Assembly: GCA_051660685.1 (NCBI GenBank)
Contig: JBOFQB010000047.1
Location: 1 to 58,925, forward strand
DNA from: JAVBSX01 sp051660685
GTDB lineage: Bacteria; Planctomycetota; Planctomycetia; Pirellulales; Thermoguttaceae
Direction of reading: 5' to 3'
DNA: 58,925 nt
Positions 15,795 through 23,723 of this stretch are shown here, in pieces; position 1 is the first letter of the stretch, and each line of letters starts with the position of its first letter. The position numbers and the translations under genes are program-made. The notes below the pieces were generated by a model that saw nothing but the letters and a program-made list of their open reading frames with translations, was not told where the DNA came from and ran no database searches.

Positions 15795-18110
15795 TTATAT
15801 CGTCCTCGCTTTTCTAAACGCTGTCTTGGTTGCACTGAAAACTTTTCCCCGAATGTTACTGTCCCCGACGTTGAAAATCAAAGGAGCTGCATGACTTTCA
15901 ACCAATTCTTCATAAAGAGCGGAATCAGCAGAACGGTTGTAGGCGACAATGACAGCATCGCTTGGTATTTCCAGTTCACGGATTTCCGACAGAATTTTTC
16001 GGGCAAGCGGATTCTTAATGTTTTCCGGTAATATGGGGGACCAAGTGTTGTACGGATCAGGAACCGTTTTGCTCATGTTCTTCTCAATAATCAATCCCTT
16101 TTCCGTCAAACATCGAACCGTTGAATGATTGTGAACGAGAACCCCAACTTTTTGAAGATAATGCAAAACATGTCCCCGATTCGCTGTACAGGAATGTGTC
16201 ATAAGAGTCGGCGCAACCTCAACAATCGTCACCTTTTTGCCCAGTTCATACGCCAACCAATAAGCGGTCTCACAACCCGCATCTCCCCCCCCCAGAATCG
16301 TGATGTTCTTGGCCGATTCAATCAATCCCGGATTCTCAAGGACCTGAACCAGTTCAAAAATTCGATCCTTTTCCAAAACCGGAGTTGAACCTAAAATTGA
16401 ACCCGACGTTGAAGTTGGGATTGAACTTGGAATTGAAACCGGGATTGACCGGGTTCCTGTTGCAACCACAATAACATCAAATTGTTGGGATTTCAGCTCT
16501 TCTGCCGTTTTCTCCGAATTCAACATCAGTTGGAATCGATCATTTTTCTGCAATTCCCGGACGAGATTCTCCAAATACTGGGCGTAATTGGCCAACTCGT
16601 ATTTGATTGCCGGGACACTTGCCGCATGAAGCAGACCGCCAACTCGATCCCATTTTTCATACAGTTCAACCGTATGTCCGCGAGAAAGTAATGTTTGCGC
16701 TGTCATAATCCCGGCCGGTCCCGCTCCTATGACTGCAATCCGTTGTGGTTTTTGCGACTGATTCAACTCTTGCGGAATACTGTCCTCAAAACCTGTTCGC
16801 GGATTGACCGAACATTGAGGATGTCCCCCCTCAACAAATTCCCGAATACACGCTTCTTGACAACCAATACAGGGGACAATCTGTTCAACCTGATTCGCAT
16901 ACACCTTGTTGACCCAATCAGGATCGGCGAGCAAGGGTCGCGCTAACATCACCATGTCACATTTCTTTTGTGATAAGGCTTTTTCGGCCAAATCGGGATA
17001 TCCCAATTTTCCAACCGCGACGATTGGAACCGGCAAACCGGCGTTGGAGAGGACCTTTTGCTCTTCAAAATAGTCCTTAACCTGTTGCGAAATGTCCAAA
17101 AAGCAACCGCTTGGCATACTGGAAGGAGGATGAGGCAACCACCAATTATCGTAACACCCCAAATCCACATCAAAAATGTCAACACCCGCTTTAACGAGAT
17201 GAAGCATGTAATCAAGCGACTGCTCAATTGTTCGTTCTTTCATAAACTTTTTGAGCGACTTGACCTCCTTCATCTTTTCACCATACGTCGCATTCAGTGC
17301 TAAAGAGAGGTCAATTCGATACATGATCGGGTATTTCGGACCAACCCGATCCCGGATTTCCCGAACAATGTCCAGTCCAAACTGTTGCCAATTCGCATAT
17401 CGACCAAAGAGGCGTCGATTGAACGCCGGATTGGAAAATTGTTCAAGCAGATAACCTTCATGTCCATGTAAGTAAACACCGTCCAAACCGGCTGCTTTTG
17501 CATCTGCACTTGCTTGACCAAAGCGACCGACCAATCGGCGAACGGCCCGACCTGAGAGGGGACGACAGGGAATTTGGGGGATATAGTAATTCGGGTTCCA
17601 ACTTGCCGAAACCGGCAATGCAAACTGGTTGAGCAGACATTGGGGATTTCCGACCCGACCGAGACCGGCTGATAATTGGATGAAGATTTTGGCTCCATGA
17701 GTGTGAACGACACTTGCAATGTTGCGCCAACCGACACAAACGGTCCGACTGCGATCAATTCGGGGAAAGTACGACAGTTTTCCCAGTTCAATAATCGAGG
17801 GGTCAATCCCAAAACTGACCGGGACGAGACCGGTTGTAATCAAACCGACTCCACCTTTTGCTCTTGCTTCAAAATAGTCGATCATTTTTTGACTGGGACG
17901 ACCGGTTTCTTCCGACATGTTAATGTTCCCCATTGGACCCATTACAATTCGGTTTTTGACGGTTATTCCGTTAATTTTGATCGGACGGAACAAATTTTCA
18001 TAGGGATACAGTTCATTCGTCATTTGGGGCGATTCAAATTTTCCTTTGAACCAATCACCATAACTGTTTTCAAGCTCGTATAAAATCTGTTCGTCAACCG
18101 GACGTTTCAC
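15795..18110 (-). CDS. Old-Yellow-Enzyme/2,4-dienoyl-CoA-reductase-like flavoprotein
   Basis: 771 residues in three modules: an FMN TIM barrel (about 35-405; NRIVMGPMGNINM, GVYLHGHEGYLLEQF), a 4Fe-4S motif with cysteines near 414, 417, 421 and 433 (CIGCQEAC...C), and a FAD/NAD(P)-binding domain starting at IAVIGAGPAG (about 460), with a second dinucleotide fold around ITILGGGDAGCETA. This is the architecture of FadH, trimethylamine dehydrogenase and bile-acid BaiH-type enoate reductases. The substrate is unknown. The aconitase X large subunit follows after four bases. A Ser/Pro/Ile-rich stretch (SIPVSIPSSIPTSTSGS) is inserted in the FAD domain after VVATGTR, apparently from an expanded DNA repeat (ATTGAAC-type units, 16385-16445). 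Confidence 0.88.
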   Translation of the reverse strand: MKRPVDEQILYELENSYGDWFKGKFESPQMTNELYPYENLFRPIKINGITVKNRIVMGPMGNINMSEETGRPSQKMIDYFEARAKGGVGLITTGLVPVSFGIDPSIIELGKLSYFPRIDRSRTVCVGWRNIASVVHTHGAKIFIQLSAGLGRVGNPQCLLNQFALPVSASWNPNYYIPQIPCRPLSGRAVRRLVGRFGQASADAKAAGLDGVYLHGHEGYLLEQFSNPAFNRRLFGRYANWQQFGLDIVREIRDRVGPKYPIMYRIDLSLALNATYGEKMKEVKSLKKFMKERTIEQSLDYMLHLVKAGVDIFDVDLGCYDNWWLPHPPSSMPSGCFLDISQQVKDYFEEQKVLSNAGLPVPIVAVGKLGYPDLAEKALSQKKCDMVMLARPLLADPDWVNKVYANQVEQIVPCIGCQEACIREFVEGGHPQCSVNPRTGFEDSIPQELNQSQKPQRIAVIGAGPAGIMTAQTLLSRGHTVELYEKWDRVGGLLHAASVPAIKYELANYAQYLENLVRELQKNDRFQLMLNSEKTAEELKSQQFDVIVVATGTRSIPVSIPSSIPTSTSGSILGSTPVLEKDRIFELVQVLENPGLIESAKNITILGGGDAGCETAYWLAYELGKKVTIVEVAPTLMTHSCTANRGHVLHYLQKVGVLVHNHSTVRCLTEKGLIIEKNMSKTVPDPYNTWSPILPENIKNPLARKILSEIRELEIPSDAVIVAYNRSADSALYEELVESHAAPLIFNVGDSNIRGKVFSATKTAFRKARTI

Positions 18111-18143
18111 GTTGGACTCCTCAAAAAAAGGAAATGTGTAAAT

Positions 18144-18308
18144 TGGGAGATAGGGGTTGGGGATTAGGGGATAGGGGGGAGAACCCGTCGTTTAGCCGCG
18201 ATACAACGTATCGCGCGTCCTGAACCGTTTATTTGGGACGCGCGGAACGATGTTCCTCGGCTAAACTGGAACTCCCCATTCCCTATCCCCTGTTCCCTAT
18301 CCCCTACC
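18144..18308. repeat. Composite repeat: G-rich arm, paired palindromes, C-rich arm
   Basis: A G-rich arm (18144-18180, GGGGATTAGGGGATAGGG-type) and a C-rich arm (18274-18308) surround a palindromic core, 18190-18266. The core holds GCGATACAACGTATCGC (perfect hairpin) and GGAACGATGTTCC (hairpin), enclosed by GTTTAGCCG and CGGCTAAAC. Both arms are pyrimidine-rich in the sense of the gene they precede (the flavoprotein on minus, EF-G on plus). The rest of the 349-base divergent spacer (18111-18459) shows no gene. Related cores occur at 23652, 32015, 49414 and 54788. Confidence 0.8.
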
Positions 18309-18459
18309 TAATATACCCTAAAGCAGGGGTCGGAACACGGGGATCGGACCTGAAAAACAAAATTACACGTTATTTCGCCAATTCGCCGGGTTGACAATGA
18401 CCGCCTAAAGGGGGAAAATGCCCCTTTCTCATTGAAATGGTTTTCTCACCTAGAATGGT

Positions 18460-20535
18460 ATGATTAGCAAACTGCAAAAGATACGAAACATTGGCATTAT
18501 CGCCCATATCGACGCCGGAAAAACAACCGTTACTGAACGAATGTTGTACTATTCCAACTTCGTTCACAAAATCGGTATGGTCGATCAGGGAACAACGGTT
18601 ACTGATTTTGACCCTGAAGAGCAGGAACGGGGAATCACCATTCAAGCGGCTGCTGTTACGTTCAACTGGAAAGATCATGTTTTTAACCTGATTGACACGC
18701 CCGGACATGTCGATTTTACGGCCGAAGTCGAGCGTTCGTTGCGGGTTCTCGACGGAGGTGTCGTCGTTTTCAGTGCAAGAGAAGGGGTTGAAGCCCAAAG
18801 TGAGACCGTTTGGCGACAAGCGGACAAATACCATGTCCCGCGAATTGCCTTTATTAACAAAATGGATCGGGAAGGGGCCAATTTTTACGCCGTTTTGGAA
18901 CAGATGAAGAAACGGTTGCACGCCAAACCGATTGTGATTGTTCTTCCAATTGGAGCAGGTCCCCCGCATATTCAAGAAGCATTTTGCGGGACGATTGACT
19001 TGATTCGGATGAAAAAACTGACCTTTTCAACCGGGGGAGGGGAAGTGGTAACAGTCGCGGAAATCCCCGAGGAGCTGGTTGAAGAAGCCAAAATCTGGCG
19101 CTCCCAGATGCTTGACGATCTTGCAATGTATAGTGATGAACTGACGGAACTGCTCCTTTCGGAAGAAGAGGTGTCGGAAGAGATGATTCGCGGGACGTTG
19201 CGAAATGCAACACTTTCGGATATGGTTGTTCCGGTTTTGTGTGGATCGGCACTTGATGGAATCGGTGTTCAACCGCTTATGGACGCTGTGAACGATTATC
19301 TTCCGTCCCCGCATGATGTTCCCCCGGTTCAAGGTCAGGACCCAACCCGACCTGATTGCCCGGAACTGGAACGACATCCCAACCCGCATGATCCTTTTTG
19401 CGCTCTTTTGTTCAAGGTTCAGGCGGACCGACATGGAGATTTGTGTTATTTGCGGGTCTATTCAGGCACTTTGTCCCAAAATACCCGGGTTTTGAATCCG
19501 CGAGAGAACAAGAAGGAGAACATTCCGCAACTTTGGCGGATTCAGGCTGATCGTCGGGAACAGGTACACGAGGTTTCAGCCGGAGAAATTTGCGGGGTCG
19601 TTGGTCTGCGATTTTCAGTAACCGGGGACACCTTGTGTGATGTCAAGCATCCAATTCTGTTGGAATCGATCACTTTTCCTGAAACGGTGATTTCTATGGC
19701 GATTGAGCCGGATAGTGCGGACGAGCACAAAAAGCTCAAAGCGGTTTTGGACATGCTCAAACGTCAGGACCCGACATTCAGGGTCCATGAAAGTGAGGAG
19801 ACGAGTCAGATACTGATTAGCGGAATGGGGGAATTGCATTTGGAGGTGATTAAACACCGACTTTTGCGGGAACACAAGGTGAATGTCCGGGTCCACAATC
19901 CGCGTGTCAGTTATAGAGAGTCGATTCTCAAGACGGTTGAGGTGAATGGGATATGCAATCGGAATTTGGGGGGGACGAAACATTGGGCGGAAGTGACCTT
20001 GCGACTTGAGCCGATCAGCGAACCGTCTGTTGAAATTGAGAATCAGTGTAAAGACGAACAGTTCCTCAAACTCTACAAAGCGGTTACGTTGGAGTCGATT
20101 CGTGAAGAGAGTCAGGGAGGGGGACAACTCGGTTTTCCGTTGATGAATGTCAAAATGACCGTAATGGGGGTTCAGATGAGTGAATCGGAATCGAGTGAAA
20201 CGGCATTTCGGATCGCGGTTTCGGACGCATTCCGTAAAGGTCTCAAAGAAGCGGGAATCGTCTTGTTGGAGCCAATTATGAAGCTGGAGGTGACAACGCC
20301 GGATTCGTATGTTGGGGATATTGTCAGTGATTTGCAACAACGTCGGGCTTTGATTAAGCAGACAGAAGTTCGCGGACACCATACGGTGATTGAAGCGGAA
20401 ACACCCCTTGCCAATCTGTTCGGTTACACTTCCGTTATGCGAGGTCTCAGTCAAGGTCGTGCAAGTAGTTCTATGGAACCGCTCGCTTATGGACCCGCTC
20501 CCAATGAGGTACTCCGCAGTTTCATGTTGGAATAA
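18460..20535 (+). CDS. Elongation factor G paralogue
   Basis: 691 residues, full EF-G length. GTPase motifs are complete: AHIDAGKTT (P-loop), EEQERGITI (switch), DTPGHVDF, NKMD. Domains II-V follow. Domain IV differs from canonical EF-G: at the tip, where translocating factors have a Q-T/S-G-G-S-G-Q-type loop, this protein reads CNRNLGGTKHWAEVT, and the domain V GYATDLRSATQGR signature is GYTSVMRGLSQGR. Planctomycetes carry several EF-Gs, some dedicated to recycling or of unknown role; this fits such a paralogue rather than the str-operon fusA, since no ribosomal genes are near. An SGNH hydrolase follows after 32 bases. Confidence 0.85.
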   Translation: MISKLQKIRNIGIIAHIDAGKTTVTERMLYYSNFVHKIGMVDQGTTVTDFDPEEQERGITIQAAAVTFNWKDHVFNLIDTPGHVDFTAEVERSLRVLDGGVVVFSAREGVEAQSETVWRQADKYHVPRIAFINKMDREGANFYAVLEQMKKRLHAKPIVIVLPIGAGPPHIQEAFCGTIDLIRMKKLTFSTGGGEVVTVAEIPEELVEEAKIWRSQMLDDLAMYSDELTELLLSEEEVSEEMIRGTLRNATLSDMVVPVLCGSALDGIGVQPLMDAVNDYLPSPHDVPPVQGQDPTRPDCPELERHPNPHDPFCALLFKVQADRHGDLCYLRVYSGTLSQNTRVLNPRENKKENIPQLWRIQADRREQVHEVSAGEICGVVGLRFSVTGDTLCDVKHPILLESITFPETVISMAIEPDSADEHKKLKAVLDMLKRQDPTFRVHESEETSQILISGMGELHLEVIKHRLLREHKVNVRVHNPRVSYRESILKTVEVNGICNRNLGGTKHWAEVTLRLEPISEPSVEIENQCKDEQFLKLYKAVTLESIREESQGGGQLGFPLMNVKMTVMGVQMSESESSETAFRIAVSDAFRKGLKEAGIVLLEPIMKLEVTTPDSYVGDIVSDLQQRRALIKQTEVRGHHTVIEAETPLANLFGYTSVMRGLSQGRASSSMEPLAYGPAPNEVLRSFMLE

Positions 20536-20567
20536 ACGGATTTTTTTACACTTTACCGAAATCGAAA

Positions 20568-21584
20568 ATGAACTTTTTTTGTGGGAAAGTTTTTTGGATT
20601 GGTCTTTTGATCGGATTGTTCTTCGTTTTGGCCGAATCAGCATTGCGGGTTCGCGCAGCCCGACGATTTGGTGAAGTGAAAAGTACCATGATACGGGATG
20701 ACCCCGTTGAAGGACGGTCTTTACAGCCTCATTTTGTTTCTCAAGGGGAATTGCGGACCATAACGATTAACGAACAGGGTTTTCGGGGCAAAAGTTTTTC
20801 CCAAGAACCGATTCCTCGAACAGTCCGAATTGCTTTTTTGGGGAGTTCCAATGTCTTTTGTGGAGGAACCAACAGCGATCATCAAACCTTGCCCGCTGTT
20901 TTGGAGCAGGTCTTAAACAACGAATTAGGACCGAATCAGGTCGAGGTCATTAACGCGGGGATACCGGGGATGTCAACCTCAATGATGCAGAACCATTTTG
21001 AACGTCGAGTTGCCCCATTAAAACCGAAAATTGCAATTATCAGTATTCCCGCAAATGATATTACCCCGTTCATGCGGGGCGGGGTTGGACCCAAACGGCA
21101 TTTTTTAGCAACTTGGCGGTTGAAAAACAGTGTACTCTACAACGCAGGTCGGGATGCCGTTACTGTCTACACCCCCGGTTCAGATGCCGGAAAATATAAA
21201 CGTCTCCCGAATGATTGTGCGACTTCACTCGAAGAATCGTATATCCAGTTGATCCGTTCCTGCAAAGAACAGGGGGTGCAACCTGTTCTCATGCCGCTTG
21301 TTTCCCTTTTGCGTGCCGACCTGAGTGTTGAGGAACAACAGCGACAATTTACAGGCGATTTTTTTGGACTCGGACTCCCCGGCGCACTTGCAGCGATTGA
21401 CTTGCTTGACTCTTGTGCTCAAAAGGTTGCCGAAGAAGAACAGATACCTTTCCTCGATGTTTCCAACAGTGTTCCCAATAAAAAGGAATACTTTGAGGAC
21501 CTGATTCATTTGAATCCGGCTGGAAATGAGATTTTGGCAAAAGCGATTGCCCAACAACTGATTGCAACCGGGGTGTTGGAGTAG
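20568..21584 (+). CDS. Membrane-anchored SGNH hydrolase-like protein
   Basis: 338 residues. An N-terminal signal-anchor (VFWIGLLIGLFFVLAES) is followed by an extracytoplasmic SGNH fold: block I AFLGSSNVFCGG (Ser in GSS rather than GDS), block III around IPANDIT, and block V DLIHLNPAGNE with the Asp-x-x-His pair. It lies between EF-G (32-base gap) and an MBOAT acyltransferase in the same direction. MBOAT/SGNH pairs (AlgI-AlgJ/X, PatA-PatB and DltB-DltD types) move acyl groups across the membrane and onto extracellular polymers, so a role in glycan O-acylation is likely. The stop TAG is the first triplet of a G-rich spacer repeat. Confidence 0.75.
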   Translation: MNFFCGKVFWIGLLIGLFFVLAESALRVRAARRFGEVKSTMIRDDPVEGRSLQPHFVSQGELRTITINEQGFRGKSFSQEPIPRTVRIAFLGSSNVFCGGTNSDHQTLPAVLEQVLNNELGPNQVEVINAGIPGMSTSMMQNHFERRVAPLKPKIAIISIPANDITPFMRGGVGPKRHFLATWRLKNSVLYNAGRDAVTVYTPGSDAGKYKRLPNDCATSLEESYIQLIRSCKEQGVQPVLMPLVSLLRADLSVEEQQRQFTGDFFGLGLPGALAAIDLLDSCAQKVAEEEQIPFLDVSNSVPNKKEYFEDLIHLNPAGNEILAKAIAQQLIATGVLE

Positions 21585-21901
21585 GGAATAGGGGTTGGGG
21601 GATAGGGCTAACGCATCAAAATATGGATTCATCGTTAATTTGGTTAAAATACAAGTGTCAGGCAAACACAACAGCCGGAAGGGAGCGCAGCGTACTGACG
21701 GTTTGTGACATTTTTTTGTCAACAAACCTCCTATTTGTCTCAGTTGTCTCAAAATACTACCGTCAATACGGTGCTGCGCACCTCCTTTCCGGCTTTTGTT
21801 TCTCCTATTCTTCCAACATATCTTCCTAAGTTAACAAGATTTTGATGCGTTAGCCCTACCTATTCCCTATCCCCCAACCCCTGTCCCCTATTCCCTATCT
21901 T
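21582..21901. repeat. Long palindromic element between G-rich and C-rich arms
   Basis: A perfect 19-bp inverted repeat, AGGGCTAACGCATCAAAAT at 21604-21622 and its complement at 21839-21857, encloses a second imperfect pair, 21673-21702 with 21759-21794 (AGCCGGAA...GACGGT). The 254-base unit is bordered outside by GGGGTTGGGGGATAGGG on the left and its C-rich complement on the right (to 21900), so the whole spacer could fold into one long hairpin. It has no coding capacity of its own. This resembles a MITE or a structured RNA; no target duplication other than the arms is evident. Confidence 0.8.
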
Positions 21902-21903
21902 CC

Positions 21904-23340
21904 ATGTTTTTTAACAGTTTTGAATACGCCATTTTCCTGCCGATTGTCGTTATCATCTTCTGGATGATCGCCCGTTTTGAGCAAGCGCGAACATGGTGGT
22001 TGATTGCGGCGAGTTATTACTTCTACATGTGTTGGGATTGGCGATTTGCCGGGTTGATTTTTTTCACAACCGCCCTGAATTATATTGCCGGACATCGTAT
22101 TTATGCGTCCTCTTCCAACCGAATTCGCCAAATCTGGCTTTGGATCAGTCTGCTCGGCAGTCTCGGGACTCTCGCCTATTTCAAATACTTTAACTTCTTC
22201 CTTGACAGTTTCGCAACGCTCGCCCAATCGCTCGGTTGGTCCCTCGTCATTCCTCACCTGAACATCATTCTTCCGGTCGGTATCTCCTTCTTCACCTTTC
22301 AAACACTCAGTTATACCCTTGATATTTACCGTCGGCAGTTGGAACCGACGTACAGTTTTCCCCGTTTTGTCCTCTTTGTCGCCTTTTTTCCGCAATTGGT
22401 TGCAGGTCCGATTGTCCGGGCCAAAGAATTTCTCCCCCAACTGGATACGAAGCCGGTTTATGACGATCACGCCGCACTTCGCGGTCTCTTTCAGATTTTT
22501 TCCGGCCTCTTCAAAAAAGTCATGATCGCCGATGTTCTCGCCGCAACTTTGGTCGATCCCGTTTTCCGCGATCCAAACGCTTTTTCAGGATTTTGGCTCC
22601 TAATCGCCGTTTACGGTTATGCAATGCAAATCTATTGTGACTTTTCCGCTTACAGTGACATTGCAATCGGTTCGGCGCGAATTCTCGGTTTCGTCCTCCC
22701 CATTAACTTTGATCGACCTTACATTTCCGCGAGCATCACCGAATTCTGGCGACGTTGGCATATCTCCCTTTCAACTTGGTTGCGCGATTACCTTTACATC
22801 CCGCTTGGAGGAAATCGTTATGGAGAACTCTTCACTTACCGAAATCTGCTTTTGACGATGCTTTTGGGCGGACTTTGGCATGGTGCAGCATGGAACTTCG
22901 TTCTTTGGGGCGGAATTCATGGTCTTGCCCTTGCTTTTGAAAAATTCTTCTTCGGAACAAGGCATATCGTTAAAACAGAGGGTCTCTCCCGTTCTCTCAT
23001 CCTTTTTCGGCAAGTCATTACCTTTCATCTGGTTTGTTTCGCTTGGATTCTTTTCCGTGCTCAAGCGACAGAAACGGCATCTGTGATGCAAAATGTTTGG
23101 ACCATTTTGAGCCGGATCGGAACCTGGTCGCCCGGAATCTCCGGTTACAGTTCTTGGTTCGTCTTCGCCCTCATCATCGGGTATTTGCTCCACTTGACCC
23201 CGCCGAAGTGGAAACCTGCGCTCGAAGAATGGTATGCAAACTCCAACATTTTCCTTCAAACCGGAATCGCCTGTCTCCTGCTCCTCCTCTTCACCTTTTT
23301 CAGTGTCGGAGGGGCCGCTTTTATCTATTTCCAGTTTTGA
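21904..23340 (+). CDS. MBOAT-family membrane O-acyltransferase (AlgI-like)
   Basis: 478 residues with about ten hydrophobic helices. MBOAT hallmarks are RPYISASITEFWRRWHISLS (conserved W/H region), WLRDYLYIPLGG, and LLGGLWHGAAWNFVLWGG containing the invariant catalytic His. AlgI-type members transfer acetyl from a cytoplasmic donor across the membrane for polysaccharide O-acetylation, with an SGNH partner finishing the reaction; such a partner precedes it. A C-rich repeat ends directly before the ATG, and a G-rich complement starts directly after the stop, so the gene is bracketed by inverted arms. No Shine-Dalgarno is visible. Confidence 0.9.
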   Translation: MFFNSFEYAIFLPIVVIIFWMIARFEQARTWWLIAASYYFYMCWDWRFAGLIFFTTALNYIAGHRIYASSSNRIRQIWLWISLLGSLGTLAYFKYFNFFLDSFATLAQSLGWSLVIPHLNIILPVGISFFTFQTLSYTLDIYRRQLEPTYSFPRFVLFVAFFPQLVAGPIVRAKEFLPQLDTKPVYDDHAALRGLFQIFSGLFKKVMIADVLAATLVDPVFRDPNAFSGFWLLIAVYGYAMQIYCDFSAYSDIAIGSARILGFVLPINFDRPYISASITEFWRRWHISLSTWLRDYLYIPLGGNRYGELFTYRNLLLTMLLGGLWHGAAWNFVLWGGIHGLALAFEKFFFGTRHIVKTEGLSRSLILFRQVITFHLVCFAWILFRAQATETASVMQNVWTILSRIGTWSPGISGYSSWFVFALIIGYLLHLTPPKWKPALEEWYANSNIFLQTGIACLLLLLFTFFSVGGAAFIYFQF

Positions 23341-23377
23341 GTAGGGGATAGGGAATAGGGGTTGGGGAATAGGGGAA
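23341..23377. repeat. G-rich spacer repeat directly after the MBOAT stop
   Basis: GTAGGGGATAGGGAATAGGG and continuing units start at the base after TGA. Four or more G-runs of three make a G-quadruplex possible. It is part of the dispersed family described at 12595. Confidence 0.8.
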
Positions 23378-23451
23378 GAATGGAGAATGGATAAGTGAGA
23401 ACGAAGAATGAAGAATTGAGGCAAACAAAAATTTGGAGTCCCCAAAAAAGG

Positions 23452-23476
23452 TAAGGAACCCGTTAACTCGCGAGAC
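23452..23476. repeat. CTCGCGAG-containing short repeat
   Basis: CCCGTTAACTCGCGAGAC here is matched in inverted orientation at 32101-32118 (GTCTCGCGAGTTAAC). CTCGCGAG is itself a palindrome. Two copies are seen in the window. Confidence 0.5.
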
Positions 23477-23515
23477 TCCGTTATACCCAAAACGGGTACA
23501 AAATGGACATTTTGT

Positions 23516-23577
23516 CGGAACGCAGGCATCTTGCCTGCATCAAGAAAAAAAGGCGGGCAGGATGCCCGCGTTCCAAT
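23516..23577. repeat. GGAACGC...GCGTTCC inverted repeat
   Basis: GGAACGCAGGCATCTTGCCT and GGCGGGCAGGATGCCCGCG... form two hairpin-prone arms that are near complements around an A-rich loop (ATCAAGAAAAAAAG). Similar GCGGGCAGGATGCCCGC repeats are common in planctomycete and related genomes. The remainder of 23341-23723 holds other repeats and no gene. Confidence 0.65.
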
Positions 23578-23651
23578 CGGAAAACAAACCCTTTCTAACC
23601 GTTTGCAGTATATCTTCCTGACTCCCTCTTCTTTCCTCCCAACTCCTTTTT

Positions 23652-23715
23652 ACGCGCGGAACGATGTTCCTCGGCTAAACATTACGCGCGATACGTTGTA
23701 TCCCCGCTCAACGGG
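23652..23715. repeat. Pair of REP-like palindromes
   Basis: CGCGCGGAACGATGTTCC... followed by TCGGCTAAAC (23652-23680) matches 18238-18266, 54788 and, inverted, 49414. It is followed by the inverted copy of the GATACAACGTATC unit (23684-23715). The two units are paired here as at 18190 but in a different relative orientation. Confidence 0.75.
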
Positions 23716-23723
23716 CAGAAACT

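Noticed and set aside
19615..20643. A 342-codon minus-strand open frame opposite EF-G and the SGNH gene start.
   Set aside because: The plus strand is unmistakable EF-G; the antisense peptide is R, H, F and N rich without any motif.
23341..23723. Possible CRISPR-like array, because several short repeats occur in the spacer.
   Set aside because: The repeats differ from each other, spacing is irregular, and no cas gene is present.
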